64,000 bases of DNA from Oxalobacteraceae sp. CFBP 13730 (lineage in GTDB: Bacteria; Pseudomonadota; Gammaproteobacteria; Burkholderiales; Burkholderiaceae_D), in assembly GCA_014841835.1 (NCBI GenBank), contig JACYUQ010000004.1, positions 620,001 through 684,000 on the forward strand, given 5' to 3'. The translations under genes were made by a program, and so were the position numbers. How positions within the stretch are numbered: position 1 is the stretch's first letter; every line of letters begins with the position of its first letter. The notes under the pieces were generated by a model. That model worked only from the letters and a program-made list of their open reading frames with translations. It was not told the DNA's origin and ran no database searches. Below are positions 48,394-57,220 of the stretch, piece by piece.

Positions 48394-49026
48394 TCATGTG
48401 AGACGTAGGTAACGCGTGGCGCCATTCTTCGGGTTGACCAGCATGCGGCGCAAGTGCTTTCTGTTGATCTCGAACGGAAGCGCCGCTTCGAGCCGGTCAA
48501 CGAATGGCTGAAACTCCAGGCTCTCGTACGGCATGGGGAAGATCAGGGATGGTGCGACCGACAATGCTCGACGGTGAAAATTCAACATAATGTCACATGT
48601 GCCGTGCTTCCAACTGGCCAATGGCTCGGGAAAGTTGTTCGAAAACTCGCGCCAATTGAAGTGGTATGCAATATATAAAGTAAGCGGCCCCACCTTCTGT
48701 TTTGGCCATTGTTCATCCGACAGCGCGAACTCGATCGCGTCCTCTAGGCATTCGGCGCCAAGCTCCCAGCCCTGGCTTGAATCATGTGGGTTGCGCTCCA
48801 TGCCGAATCGCCGACGAGCCTCATCGAGGCAGGCAGTGGCCACTGCTGTTTCTGTCCACTCGCTGGGCGAGTCGACCCTCAGCGTTATCGAAGGGTTGAC
48901 TTGGACATCTGCAGCCATACTAGTCAGCATTTCCCGGATTTTTCGAAGGGCCTCGCGGGGCTTGCCTTTGGTGGCCTGGTGGAAACTGACAGATTTCGGG
49001 AGCTGGTAGAAGACGGCTTCGAACAT
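48394..49026 (-). CDS. Hypothetical protein (210 aa)
   Basis: 210 residues, soluble, not recognised. Features include MFEAVFYQLPKSVSFHQATKGKPREALRKIREML at the N-terminus, then VGPLTLYIAYHFNWREFSNNFP and a basic C-terminus (RRMLVNPKNGATRYLRLT). The only leftward gene among the rightward genes of the accessory region. Its codon usage is less GC-biased than in the core genes. Function unknown; the size and context would suit an orphan immunity-type protein, but nothing proves it. Confidence 0.6.
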   Translation of the reverse strand: MFEAVFYQLPKSVSFHQATKGKPREALRKIREMLTSMAADVQVNPSITLRVDSPSEWTETAVATACLDEARRRFGMERNPHDSSQGWELGAECLEDAIEFALSDEQWPKQKVGPLTLYIAYHFNWREFSNNFPEPLASWKHGTCDIMLNFHRRALSVAPSLIFPMPYESLEFQPFVDRLEAALPFEINRKHLRRMLVNPKNGATRYLRLT

Positions 49027-49256
49027 GGCGACAGATTGGTAGATGTTGATCTTATTTTAACCCAGTTCTGATTCGTCGCTTCCCGATGTCTGGCTCATCA
49101 ACGGTGAAGATCCTCGTTGGCAAGCGGGTTTGATGACTAATGCGAAGCATGCCTAGCGTCATTGGTAGCAAGTTGAAATTTCGTACAAGCCGCCGTTGAA
49201 TAAATCGCATGCAGGCAAAAGTAAACGTCGCCAGAGCCTCATAGGCTACTCAGTGT

Positions 49257-49355
49257 CCGCTTCGGGTCGGAACCAGCCGGTCGTGACAATCCGAGGAATT
49301 TTCCGCCCAGCAAGCTGCTATCGTGCTCCCACAGGCCGGATTCGGCCAGAAGCGG
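49257..49355. repeat. Imperfect palindromic repeat (R4), arms far apart
   Basis: CCGCTTCGGGTCGGAACC region (49257-49280) and its inverted partner CCGGATTCGGCCAGAAGCGG (49336-49355), 55 bp apart. The whole 354-bp stretch 49027-49380 holds no credible gene besides this repeat. Confidence 0.6.
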
Positions 49356-49380
49356 CCAGTCAACACACTACGGGAGAAGC

Positions 49381-49881
49381 ATGGGTATCTGGCAGTTCAC
49401 GGTAGGGCTGGTGCCACGGGCCTGGGCGGAAGCTGAGGGAAGCGTTCCTGCAAAGCTATACGACGCGGACGGTCACACTGACATGTCTGTAGCATGGCGG
49501 TACGAGCAACTCAATGTCGATATCGATGACTTGATGTCATGAGTATTGCCCGCCGCTGCATCGTGGGATGACGAAATCAGAATTTGGGGTGACGAAACGA
49601 CGAGCGATATCCAAGTTTGCTATGAAGGCATTGCTGTCGAGTCGGTACAGATTCGCATCGATACCCGGAACAGTACATCGGACTTGTGCTCCAAGATCGT
49701 TCGACTCGCACGGGCCATGGACTGCTATCTGTTTCTTCCAGGGGACCGCTCGATAATTAGCGCGGACGAGGCTGCCCTCAGCAACGCTGTTTGCAAATCA
49801 AGTGCAGCGCGGTACTCAGCAGATCCCCACGCGTTCCTTGAATCGCTGGCCCGACTGCCTTCCCAGGCCCACGGAAGATAG
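49381..49881 (+). pseudogene. Hypothetical gene with in-frame TGA
   Basis: One frame of 167 codons begins at ATG 49381 (GGGAGAAGC upstream) and is broken only by TGA at 49540-49542. Part one reads MGIWQFTVGLVPRAWAEAEG and ends NVDIDDLMS; part two continues LPAAASWDDEIRIWGDETTSD and VQIRIDTRNSTSDLCSKIV. Trp/Asp spacing and the RID-R pattern resemble small immunity-type or uncharacterised proteins, with no firm family. Neither part alone looks like a complete protein. A single substitution in an Arg or Trp codon would explain the stop; a sequencing error is also possible. Confidence 0.6.
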
Positions 49882-49888
49882 CGTCAAC

Positions 49889-49952
49889 GTCCGCTATGGG
49901 TTGGAACCACCCGGTCGCGACAGGCAGGAATCGGCCAGCGGCAGCCTGTCGT
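49889..49952. repeat. Imperfect palindromic repeat (R5)
   Basis: GTCCGCTATGGGTTGGAACC and, inverted, GGAATCGGCCAGCGGC (49927-49942), 8 bp after the broken gene at 49381-49881. Confidence 0.5.
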
Positions 49953-50070
49953 GACAGTCTGCGACTTTTAGATCTCGACAACCTGCGATGCTGATGCGGA
50001 GGGCCGGGTTCAGCTAGGAGAGACCATCGTTTCTGTAACGCTCTCCACTCAATCATCACAGGATCGAACG

Positions 50071-50283
50071 ATGAAGTTCAGCATTTACGGTCGCTTTCAG
50101 ATAGAGGTCCGACGTGTGAATGACTCCTGGGTCGCGTATCGTTCAGAGCTGGGCAAACGAAACCAGCTGGACGAACTCGTAATCCCACCGGATCTGATAG
50201 AGCAAGAACTAGCAACTTATCTCGATGACATTTTTCATGAGTTCTCCAAACACGGGGAAAACGTCGAGGTAATGCCGGATTGA
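50071..50283 (+). CDS. Small conserved protein, DUF7661-like (70 aa)
   Basis: 70 residues beginning MKFSIYGRFQIEVRRVNDSWVAYR, then LDELVIPPDLIEQELATYLDDIFHEFSKHG. The pattern (beta strands, then VIPPDL and a C-terminal helix) matches small uncharacterised proteins I associate with DUF7661, often near toxin or effector loci. No membrane segment. ATG at 50071. Followed 18 bp later by repeat R6. Function unknown. Confidence 0.65.
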   Translation: MKFSIYGRFQIEVRRVNDSWVAYRSELGKRNQLDELVIPPDLIEQELATYLDDIFHEFSKHGENVEVMPD

Positions 50284-50300
50284 GCAGTACGCGCCGGCGA

Positions 50301-50340
50301 CCGTCTGCAATGGGTCGACAGCTGCCGGTCGAGACAGTGT
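50301..50340. repeat. Imperfect palindromic repeat, half copy (R6)
   Basis: CCGTCTGCAATGGGTCGACA and GCTGCCGGTCG, last copy of the family before the phytase gene. The 313-bp gap 50284-50596 contains only this and the hairpin at 50504. Confidence 0.45.
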
Positions 50341-50503
50341 GTGACTTTTCCAGTTCGACAAGCTGCAAAGCTGACGCCATCAGGGCATTGCAGCTCGAAT
50401 CGCGCGCCATGACGTAGAGGTGCGCGAGCGGCCCGGCCGATGGTGGCGGGTCGTCGAACTCACCGTGGGTCGGCTACACCGCGTTCGCAGACTGCGCATA
50501 CGA

Positions 50504-50560
50504 GATGAGCGACGAGCAGGCATTCACCAGGCATTCCTTTCATTTGCCTGCTCGCTCATC
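50504..50560. repeat. Long inverted repeat after the phytase gene
   Basis: Arms 50504-50522 and 50545-50560 pair over 16 bp (GATGAGCG, bulge of 3, AGCAGGCA) around a 22-base loop, 37 bp beyond the phytase stop. There is no T tract, so it is not a standard terminator, but it may block exonucleases or polymerase. Confidence 0.5.
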
Positions 50561-50596
50561 TGTTGGCGGTATGTCGAACGGTTTTGTCAGGCGCTC

Positions 50597-52465
50597 TTAA
50601 TCGAGCTGCAAGGCCCTGGCGATATCGTCCCACGCCACGGCCTTGTAGTTCTGCGCCCCGTCCGGCATGCGCTTGTACCCGTCGTGCACCACCAGCATGC
50701 CGCGCGCGAACGGGCCGCCCAGATTGGCTGAGGTCACGTCGAGTCCATCAGTCTCGGACGCGCCATCGATGCCGTTGACCGCATCGAGCCCCACCCGGAA
50801 CGCGCCGCGCACGGCAAACGGCGCCGCCGCATCGAACACGACGTAGCTGTTGTTGCCCTGGCTCGATACGACCAGATAGCTGTGTTTCGCGCCGTGGTAG
50901 ATGCCCATGCCCTCAACATCGTCGTGCAGCCATTCGCCTACCGGCATCACCATTTTTAGCGTTGCCGGCTGGTCGGCGCGCGCCGACGTCACCCACAGGC
51001 CGCGGTCTTCTTCGCCCACGAACAGCAGGCCGCTGCGGTCGTCCGCCACGCAACCTTCCGGCTGCGACGCGAGCTTGAACGTGCGCGCGAGCTTCGCGCC
51101 GAACTGGCCGCCACTGCGCGTGATCTGGTAATGCTCGTAGCGGCCGTCCTTGTCGTTGACGAACGCGTCGAGCCCACCTTCGGGCGTGCGCAGCAGGCAG
51201 GTGCCGTAGATGTCGCCCAGGCCGGTGGGCAGGCGCGCCGCTTCGCGTAGCTCGCCGTTCGCATCGATCGCAAACAGCACCATCGCCTGCTCGTCGCGCT
51301 GGGTGGCCACGGCCAGGTCGAAGCGTTCCGCGCCGAAGCGTACGTCCTGGCGCAGGTCGACATTGTTCAGGCGGCCGGCGGCCAGCAGTTGCATCTGACG
51401 GCCCTGCAGGTCGTAGACCAGCATGCCCTGTTTCTTGTTGGTGCCCAGGATGCGCGATTTGGCAGGATCGGTCGGATGGACCCAGATCGCCGGATCGTCG
51501 GCCGCGTCGCCCAGCTGCGCGACGGGTTCGGTCTGCATGCGCGGCAATACGATCGGCAGGCGTTTGGGCGGCGCGCTGCCGGCCTTCCAGGCCAGCGTCG
51601 GGGTTTGCCAGCCTTGCTTCGTGCGCACGGCCAGCTTGTCGGACGCCGGCGCGAGCGCCACCAGTTGCTGCGCGCCGAGCTGGCGGGGCGGCAGCGCGCG
51701 CCAGCGCTTGCCGTCACGTTTCCAGGTCAGCAGGGCGCCCTTGTCATCGATCGCGGCAACGCCGCCCGGCAGTACGGCCAGCGCCGTCAGTTCACCCGTC
51801 AAGCGACCGTGCGGCGCCTGAAGCGCCACCGGCGTGCGGGCTGGCGGGCCTTCGGCATCGGCGCCATACGCCCACAGGCCCATGCCTTCTTCGGCCGCGA
51901 ACAGCGTGCCATGCGCATCGTCGACGCGGCATGTCTCGACGCCGGACGGCAGCGCCAGGCGGCGCACCAGCCGGTGTTCGTTACTGGCGCCACTACCGCC
52001 GCTACCGCCGCTACCCAGCAGCCACTGCTGCGCCTGGCCATCCTTCGCAACCAGGAACACGTAGTCGAGCTGCTGCGCATCGCGGTACAGGCAGGCTGCC
52101 TCGATACCAAAGCCCGTATCCGGCAGCACGGGCAGTGCGCGCAGTGTGCCGGCCTTGACATCGATCCGCACCGGCAGCGCGCGTTCGGCGTTGGCGTCGA
52201 CGACGATGGCCAGCGCGCCGCCATCCAGCGGGCGCAGGTCGAGTCGTTCACCACGCAATGGCAGGCTGGCGCGCTCGCGGCCGTCCGCGCCGACCAGGCG
52301 CAGCGCGCGCTTGTCCAGGGCCAGCCAGCCGCCGCCGGGCAGCGCGGCCAGTTCTTCGGCGTCGTTCAGGGTGGCCGGCACCGTTGGTGCAGCGCCCCAT
52401 GCCGGCGCGGCCAGGGAGCAGGCCAGCAGGACGGCGTTCAGGATCGGAGAAACGGTCTTGTTCAT
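50597..52465 (-). CDS. Beta-propeller phytase (3-phytase), two-domain, secreted
   Basis: 622 residues, signal peptide to about 25. The C-terminal half is a typical beta-propeller phytase: DDPAIWVHPTDPAKSRILGTNKKQGMLVYDLQGR (about 319-352), QPEGCVADDRSGLLFVGEEDRGLW and DVEGMGIYHG..YLVVSSQGNNSYVVFD, carrying the acidic calcium/phosphate site. The N-terminal half (about 30-300) looks like a second, more degenerate propeller. It releases phosphate from phytate, calcium-dependently, outside the inner membrane. Its ATG shares one base with the stop of the receptor gene, so the two are co-translated. A Pho-box-like site lies upstream of the pair. Confidence 0.93.
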   Translation of the reverse strand: MNKTVSPILNAVLLACSLAAPAWGAAPTVPATLNDAEELAALPGGGWLALDKRALRLVGADGRERASLPLRGERLDLRPLDGGALAIVVDANAERALPVRIDVKAGTLRALPVLPDTGFGIEAACLYRDAQQLDYVFLVAKDGQAQQWLLGSGGSGGSGASNEHRLVRRLALPSGVETCRVDDAHGTLFAAEEGMGLWAYGADAEGPPARTPVALQAPHGRLTGELTALAVLPGGVAAIDDKGALLTWKRDGKRWRALPPRQLGAQQLVALAPASDKLAVRTKQGWQTPTLAWKAGSAPPKRLPIVLPRMQTEPVAQLGDAADDPAIWVHPTDPAKSRILGTNKKQGMLVYDLQGRQMQLLAAGRLNNVDLRQDVRFGAERFDLAVATQRDEQAMVLFAIDANGELREAARLPTGLGDIYGTCLLRTPEGGLDAFVNDKDGRYEHYQITRSGGQFGAKLARTFKLASQPEGCVADDRSGLLFVGEEDRGLWVTSARADQPATLKMVMPVGEWLHDDVEGMGIYHGAKHSYLVVSSQGNNSYVVFDAAAPFAVRGAFRVGLDAVNGIDGASETDGLDVTSANLGGPFARGMLVVHDGYKRMPDGAQNYKAVAWDDIARALQLD

Positions 52466-54966
52466 CAGAAGATGCTCGCTTTCAGGCCGATCTTGTAGGT
52501 GCGGCCGTATTGTTCGTGCTGCGCATTGCGCGACTTGTCGCCCAGGTACACATAGTAATGTTCGTTATTCAGGTTGCTGGCGTCGAACGTGACCTGCCAG
52601 CGCTTGTCCAGCTTCCACGACATCGACAGGTCCAGCTGCTTCTGGGTGTCGACGAAGCGGTCCTGCGTCGCGTCCAGCGTATCCTCGCCCAGCTCCAGCA
52701 GGTACGGCGACTTGTAGTTCATTGCCAGGCGCGCGCTGAACGGGCCGGCTTCGTAGCCGAGCATCACGTTGCCGACGCGGTTCGACTGGCCCGGCATGCG
52801 GATCGTGCGCGCGGCACGGCCACCGTCACCATCGGCGCTGTCGATCGTGGCGCGCGAGTTGGTGATGCTGCCGTTGATGCCGACCAGCAGACCATTGAAT
52901 GGGGCGGGCAGCATGCGCAGCGGCTGCTGCCACGCCAGTTCGATGCCGCGTACGCGCGCCTTGTCGCCATTCTTGTACGAGATCGCGCTCGCGTAGTCAG
53001 CCCATTCTCCACTGCCGGCGAGATCCGTGGTGTAGGTGAAGTCGCGGATGGCCTTGGTGAAGACGTAGGCCGAGACCACGCCATCACCGCCGATCACGCG
53101 CTCGATGCCCAGGTCCAGGTTGTGCGAGCGGAGCGGTGCCAGGTCAGGGTTGCCGATCGTCGCTTCATCGTCGCCATCCAGGCTCACGCCCGGCGCCAGC
53201 TGGGCGAAGTTGGCGCGCACGACCGAGTTGCTCCACGCGGCGCGCACGCTGGTGGCCTGGTCGACGTCAAAGCGCAGGTGCACGCCTGGCAGCCAGTTGG
53301 TGTACGAGCGGCTGGCGGAGCGTGGGGTGATGACGTCGTCGGCCACTTGCGAGCCGTCGGCCGTAAAGCGCGTGCGCTCGGCCCGTACGCCGGCCAGCAG
53401 CGACCAGGCGCCGCGGCGCAGGCTCGTTTGCAGGTAGGCGGCGTCGATGTCTTCCTGCAGCTTGAAGTCGTCCAGCGCCGAATCGACGGCCACGCGGGCC
53501 GGGTCGCGCGCCAGATTGGCCAGGCGCGCACGCACCAGCGCCGGATCGATCGCATAACCGAGATTGCCGAACGGGTAGTTCAGGCGCGTGCCGTTCACGA
53601 ACGCGCTCATCGAGGTCGGGCCGGCGCCGAAGTAATCGCCATCGGTCGGGTCGTCGCTGCCGTATTCCCAGGCCTCGGTGTCGGTCTTCTTGTCGCGGCG
53701 CGTGGTCTTGGCGCCGAACTTGACGGCGCCGTTCCAGTCGCCGGCGTCGAAGTCGCGCTGCAGGTCCAGGCGCAGCTGGCGGGTGCTGTCTTTGGCGGAG
53801 GCGCGTTCGAGCGCGAACGAATCGAGTTCGTAGTTGGCGGCGTCGGCCACGCCGGCGGGCGCGATCAGGTGCGGCGTGCGGGGATTGGTAAAGCCGATGC
53901 CATCGAAGCTCTCGAGATTGGTGAAGCGCGCATCGGCAATCGCGTCCGGCGTCTTGTCGGTGGCACTGCTGGCCGCCGCTTCGGCGTGCAACTTCCAGTA
54001 CTGGCCCATGCGGCGATCGAGCGAACCGGTGAGCGAGCGGATCTCTTGCGTGTACTTGCGCTGGCGCAGGCGGCGCTCGACGGTGGCAGTGTCGGTCTCA
54101 CCTTCGAGCACGCCGTCTTCATTGCCTTCGAAATCGCCGATCGTCATGCGGTCGCGCGATTCTTCGTCCGAGAAGCGGCTGATGAAACCGCGCAGTGCGT
54201 AGCTCGTCGCGGCGTCCGGGCGGTAATCGAGATTGATGGCGCCGGCGCGGCGTTCGCGCGTGGGCAGGTAATCGCGCAGCTCGAAGCCGGCCAGGCGCTT
54301 GCCGTTCCAGTCGCCGCCCGTTTCCACATTGTCCGATCCGAACTTGCGCTTTTCGCCCGAGATGCCAGCGGCCACGCCCAGTTTGCCGTCCATGAAACGC
54401 TGGGCCCACAGCAGGTTGGCGCTCGGGCTGTTCTGGCTCGTGTTGGTGTCGTGGCCGACCGCCGCGCCGATGTTCAGCAATTTGCCCGGCAGGTCGAAGG
54501 CCGACAAGGTTTTGACCTCGACGCTGCCGCCGAGCGAATTCGCATCCTGATCCGGCGTGGCCGACTTGGTCACTTCGAGCGAGCGGATCATCCCGGCCGG
54601 CAGCACGTCCAGCGCCACTGCGCGGCGCGTCGCTTCCGGCGACGGCACCAGCGCGCCGTTGATGGTCACGCTGTTGTAGTCGGCATCCAGGCCGCGCACC
54701 ACGACGTAGCGGCCTTCGCCCTGGTCGCGCTGGACCGACACGCCCGGCATGCGCGCCAGTGCCTCGGCCGCGTTCTTGTCCGGCAGGTGGCCGATGTCGT
54801 CGCTGCTGACGACACTGACGATGTTGTCGGCCTGCTCCTGGGCGGCGATGGCGCGCGCCAGGCTGGCGCGCTGACCGGTGACGATCACGCTGGCCGGTTC
54901 GGCGGCGTGCACACCGGCGGCGGCCAGCAGGCCGGCGGTAAGAGCGGGGAGGGCAAAGTGGCGCAT
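52465..54966 (-). CDS. TonB-dependent receptor co-transcribed with phytase
   Basis: 833 residues. Signal peptide to about 21, TonB-box-like SVIVTG near 26-31, plug domain (DNIVSVVSSDDIGHLPDKNAAEALARMPGVSVQRDQGEGRYVVVRGLDADYNSVTINGALVPSPE) and a barrel ending in YKIGLKASIF with terminal Phe. The plug is of the oligosaccharide/iron-complex type. Pairing with a phytase suggests uptake of phytate, lower inositol phosphates or their metal complexes (inference from gene order). First gene of the operon. Confidence 0.93.
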   Translation of the reverse strand: MRHFALPALTAGLLAAAGVHAAEPASVIVTGQRASLARAIAAQEQADNIVSVVSSDDIGHLPDKNAAEALARMPGVSVQRDQGEGRYVVVRGLDADYNSVTINGALVPSPEATRRAVALDVLPAGMIRSLEVTKSATPDQDANSLGGSVEVKTLSAFDLPGKLLNIGAAVGHDTNTSQNSPSANLLWAQRFMDGKLGVAAGISGEKRKFGSDNVETGGDWNGKRLAGFELRDYLPTRERRAGAINLDYRPDAATSYALRGFISRFSDEESRDRMTIGDFEGNEDGVLEGETDTATVERRLRQRKYTQEIRSLTGSLDRRMGQYWKLHAEAAASSATDKTPDAIADARFTNLESFDGIGFTNPRTPHLIAPAGVADAANYELDSFALERASAKDSTRQLRLDLQRDFDAGDWNGAVKFGAKTTRRDKKTDTEAWEYGSDDPTDGDYFGAGPTSMSAFVNGTRLNYPFGNLGYAIDPALVRARLANLARDPARVAVDSALDDFKLQEDIDAAYLQTSLRRGAWSLLAGVRAERTRFTADGSQVADDVITPRSASRSYTNWLPGVHLRFDVDQATSVRAAWSNSVVRANFAQLAPGVSLDGDDEATIGNPDLAPLRSHNLDLGIERVIGGDGVVSAYVFTKAIRDFTYTTDLAGSGEWADYASAISYKNGDKARVRGIELAWQQPLRMLPAPFNGLLVGINGSITNSRATIDSADGDGGRAARTIRMPGQSNRVGNVMLGYEAGPFSARLAMNYKSPYLLELGEDTLDATQDRFVDTQKQLDLSMSWKLDKRWQVTFDASNLNNEHYYVYLGDKSRNAQHEQYGRTYKIGLKASIF

Positions 54967-54997
54967 GGGGGAGAATCCAATGGTTGGGATGCGGCGG

Positions 54998-55031
54998 ATT
55001 CTGGTGCCTGAATGTGACCTATCGGTGACGA
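54998..55031 (-). promoter_or_regulatory. Pho-box-like promoter of the receptor-phytase operon
   Basis: Minus strand TCGTCAC-CGAT-AGGTCAC (55014-55031): two GTCA cores 11 bp apart, the periodicity of a PhoB site, followed after 10 bp by CAGAAT (54998-55003) as -10. The expected start point is about 25 bases before the ATG at 54966. The repeats deviate from CTGTCAT at several positions. Confidence 0.45.
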
Positions 55032-55195
55032 CTTCCGGTCGTTATCCCGTATCTGGCGCGATGCACGGTGGGCCTGAGCCGAATTGACCCTGCCGGTTTT
55101 GATCACACCACCGGGTGGGCAGTGAGTCGGGATGCTCTGCGCGGTTTTATGTGAGCTGTTTCGACCCTGTGCGGCGGCGCCACAGTTTTGCCATC

Positions 55196-55229
55196 CTGTC
55201 ATCCTGCGGTCATCTGGTTGCGCTATGTT
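55196..55229 (+). promoter_or_regulatory. Pho-box-like promoter of the GGDEF-AraC pair
   Basis: CTGTCAT-CCTG-CGGTCAT (55196-55213) is close to the PhoB consensus of two CTGTCAT repeats four bases apart. After a 10-bp gap comes TATGTT (55224-55229) as -10, the arrangement of PhoB-activated promoters. Confidence 0.5.
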
Positions 55230-55257
55230 CCGGCGATCTTCCCTGATCGCGCCGCCC

Positions 55258-56127
55258 ATGTCTCCCCTGATCCGCCACGTTCTGTTGATCGCCGGCCTGC
55301 TTGGCGCCGTCGTGTTCCTGTTCGCCGGTGCCGGTCCTGCCATTCCGCTTGCGGCATGGGATCTGGTGGACATCGCCAGCGAGGGCGGCACGGCCCTGCT
55401 GGCAGCGCTGTGGTGCGGGCTCGTCCTGACCAGCCGGCCGGACGGCGTGGTCACGCGCCTGCTGGCCGGTGGCCTGGCCTGCATCATGCTGGGGTCGTGG
55501 GCCGACTGCCTGGATGAAGTGTTCGATGTCGAGAAGGCTGCGCTGTGGGACAACGTGCTGGAGGCGCTGCTGCCACTGGGGATGCTGGTTCTGACCGCCG
55601 GCATGGTGTACTGGCGGCGCGAGCAGGCCACGCTGTCGGACCACATGCGCAAGCGCGAACGGCTGTTTCGCAACCACCGGCCGTTCGACCGCATCACCCA
55701 ACTGGCCGACGCTGCTTACCTGCGCGCGCAGCTGCATATCGAGAGCAAACGCGCGGATGGCGGCGGCTCGCTGGTGCTGTTTGATATCGACGCCTTCCAC
55801 CGGATCAACCGCGAACATGGCCAGCCCGAGGGCGACCGCGCGCTGCAGGCCGTCGCCCATATGCTGCTGCTGAACCTGCGCAACGACGACCTGCTGTGTC
55901 GTTATGCGGGCGACCGCTTCGCCGTGCTGATGCCGGGCCTGGCCGAATCCGAGGCGCGCGCCGCCGCCGACCACCTGTGCTGCATGGTGTCGTCGATGCG
56001 CCACCACGCACCAGGCGGCCGGGTGCACATCACGCTGCGGCATGGCTGCGCGCCGGCACGCGGCGCGCCCGATGCGCTCCTTAGCGCCCTGTGCCGCCAG
56101 ATGGACCGCCAGATGGACGCAGTGTGA
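55258..56127 (+). CDS. Membrane protein with degenerate GGDEF domain
   Basis: 289 residues. Four or so N-terminal membrane helices (LIRHVLLIAGLLGAVVFLFAGAG, GGTALLAALWCGLVLT, LLAGGLACIMLG, LLPLGMLVLTAGMVYW) lead to a GGDEF-type domain (LVLFDIDAFHRINREHG, LCRYAGDRFAVLMPG). The signature reads AGDRF instead of GGDEF, so cyclase activity is unlikely; it may bind nucleotide or act by protein contact. The ATG at 55258 was preferred because the upstream ATG (55225) lies inside the predicted -10. It overlaps the AraC gene by 4 bp (GTGA), pointing to a joint signalling function. Confidence 0.75.
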   Translation: MSPLIRHVLLIAGLLGAVVFLFAGAGPAIPLAAWDLVDIASEGGTALLAALWCGLVLTSRPDGVVTRLLAGGLACIMLGSWADCLDEVFDVEKAALWDNVLEALLPLGMLVLTAGMVYWRREQATLSDHMRKRERLFRNHRPFDRITQLADAAYLRAQLHIESKRADGGGSLVLFDIDAFHRINREHGQPEGDRALQAVAHMLLLNLRNDDLLCRYAGDRFAVLMPGLAESEARAAADHLCCMVSSMRHHAPGGRVHITLRHGCAPARGAPDALLSALCRQMDRQMDAV

Positions 56128-57158
56128 TTGCCTGGCAGGCCGCCACGGCAGCCTCGCCCGCGGCGCGCCGCCACAGCGCGCTGGCGCTGGAATACGGCCG
56201 TTCGCGCGACGCGCTTGACGCCGACCTGCTGCGCGGATGCGATCCGGGCGCGGACAGTGCAACGACCCCTGGCCAGTACCTGCAGCAGCTGGCGAACACC
56301 CTGCGCCTGCTGGACAGCCCGGACACCAGCTTCATGCTGGGCCAGATGCTGCTGCCGGGGCACGACGGCGCCGCCAGCCACGCGCTGGCGCAGGCGCCGA
56401 ACCTGCGCATGCTGCTGCAGACGCTGTGCCGCTTCCACGCGGGCCTGACGCCGCTGCTGCGCCCGCGCTTCGAGACCTGGGATGACGTGGCGCTGCTGTA
56501 CTGGGTCGATGCGTATGGCGCGCCGAGCCTGCGCCCGGCGCTGGTCGAGATGCACATGACGGCCGTGGTGGCGCTGTGCCGCTGGCTGGGCGGCGAGCGC
56601 CTGCCGTGGCGCTTCTGCTTCAATCGCGGCGCGCCGCGTCACATCGAGCAGCATCATGTTCATCTTGGCTTGGAGCTGCGCTTCGGCTGCCAGCTCGACG
56701 CGATGCTGCTGCCGTCCGCATGGCTCGACCGGCCATGGCCGCGCGCCAGCGAGATGGCGGCGCGCCTGGCACACCAGGCGGCCGAACTGGAACCCCGGCA
56801 GGCGCCCGGCCTGCTCGCGGCGCTCTATGATTACCTGCTGGCGCATGTGCGCGACACGCCCACGCTCGAGCGCACGGCGGGCGACTTCGGCGTCAGCCCG
56901 GCCACCTTCAAGCGCCAGCTGCTGCGGCACCACACCCACTTCCAGGGGGAGCTCGACGGGGTGCGCACGCACGTGGCGCTGTGGCTGTTCCAGGCCGAGG
57001 GGGCCGACAATGATGCGGTGGCGCGCCACCTGGGCTTTCATGACGTGGCCAATTTCAGGCGCTCGTTCAAGCGCTGGACGGGCCTCACCCCGGGGCCGAT
57101 CCGCGCTGCGCTGGCCGGGGAACTGGGGTGGTTCGCGGGGCGCTTGCAGCGCGCCTGA
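56124..57158 (+). CDS. AraC-family transcriptional regulator (PF12625-type ligand domain)
   Basis: 344 residues starting with GTG inside the GTGA overlap with the GGDEF-like gene. The N-terminal 200 residues resemble the arabinose-binding-like domain of the OruR/ArgR-type AraC regulators (YLQQLANTLRLLDSPDTSFMLGQMLLPGHDG, RLPWRFCFNRGAPRHIEQH). The C-terminal 100 residues are two helix-turn-helix motifs (LERTAGDFGVSPATFKRQLLRHHTHF; AVARHLGFHDVANFRRSFKRWTGLTPG). Its targets may include the divergent phytase operon or distant genes. Confidence 0.9.
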   Translation: MIAWQAATAASPAARRHSALALEYGRSRDALDADLLRGCDPGADSATTPGQYLQQLANTLRLLDSPDTSFMLGQMLLPGHDGAASHALAQAPNLRMLLQTLCRFHAGLTPLLRPRFETWDDVALLYWVDAYGAPSLRPALVEMHMTAVVALCRWLGGERLPWRFCFNRGAPRHIEQHHVHLGLELRFGCQLDAMLLPSAWLDRPWPRASEMAARLAHQAAELEPRQAPGLLAALYDYLLAHVRDTPTLERTAGDFGVSPATFKRQLLRHHTHFQGELDGVRTHVALWLFQAEGADNDAVARHLGFHDVANFRRSFKRWTGLTPGPIRAALAGELGWFAGRLQRA

Positions 57159-57220
57159 TTTCGCTGCGGCGCCGCAAAAATGGTATCGTGCGCGGTTATT
57201 GTCGCTGCCGAAGAAGAGGA

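Noticed and set aside
49196..49405. Small frame of 69 codons in the gap before the interrupted gene
   Set aside because: It is made mostly of repeat R4 and has no ribosome site.
50504..50560. Intrinsic terminator after the phytase gene
   Set aside because: The hairpin is strong but no T tract follows on either strand.
45104..50596. A true integron with attC sites
   Set aside because: The palindromic repeats are suggestive, but no attC core ends and no integrase gene were found in the window, so only a cassette-like repeat array is claimed.
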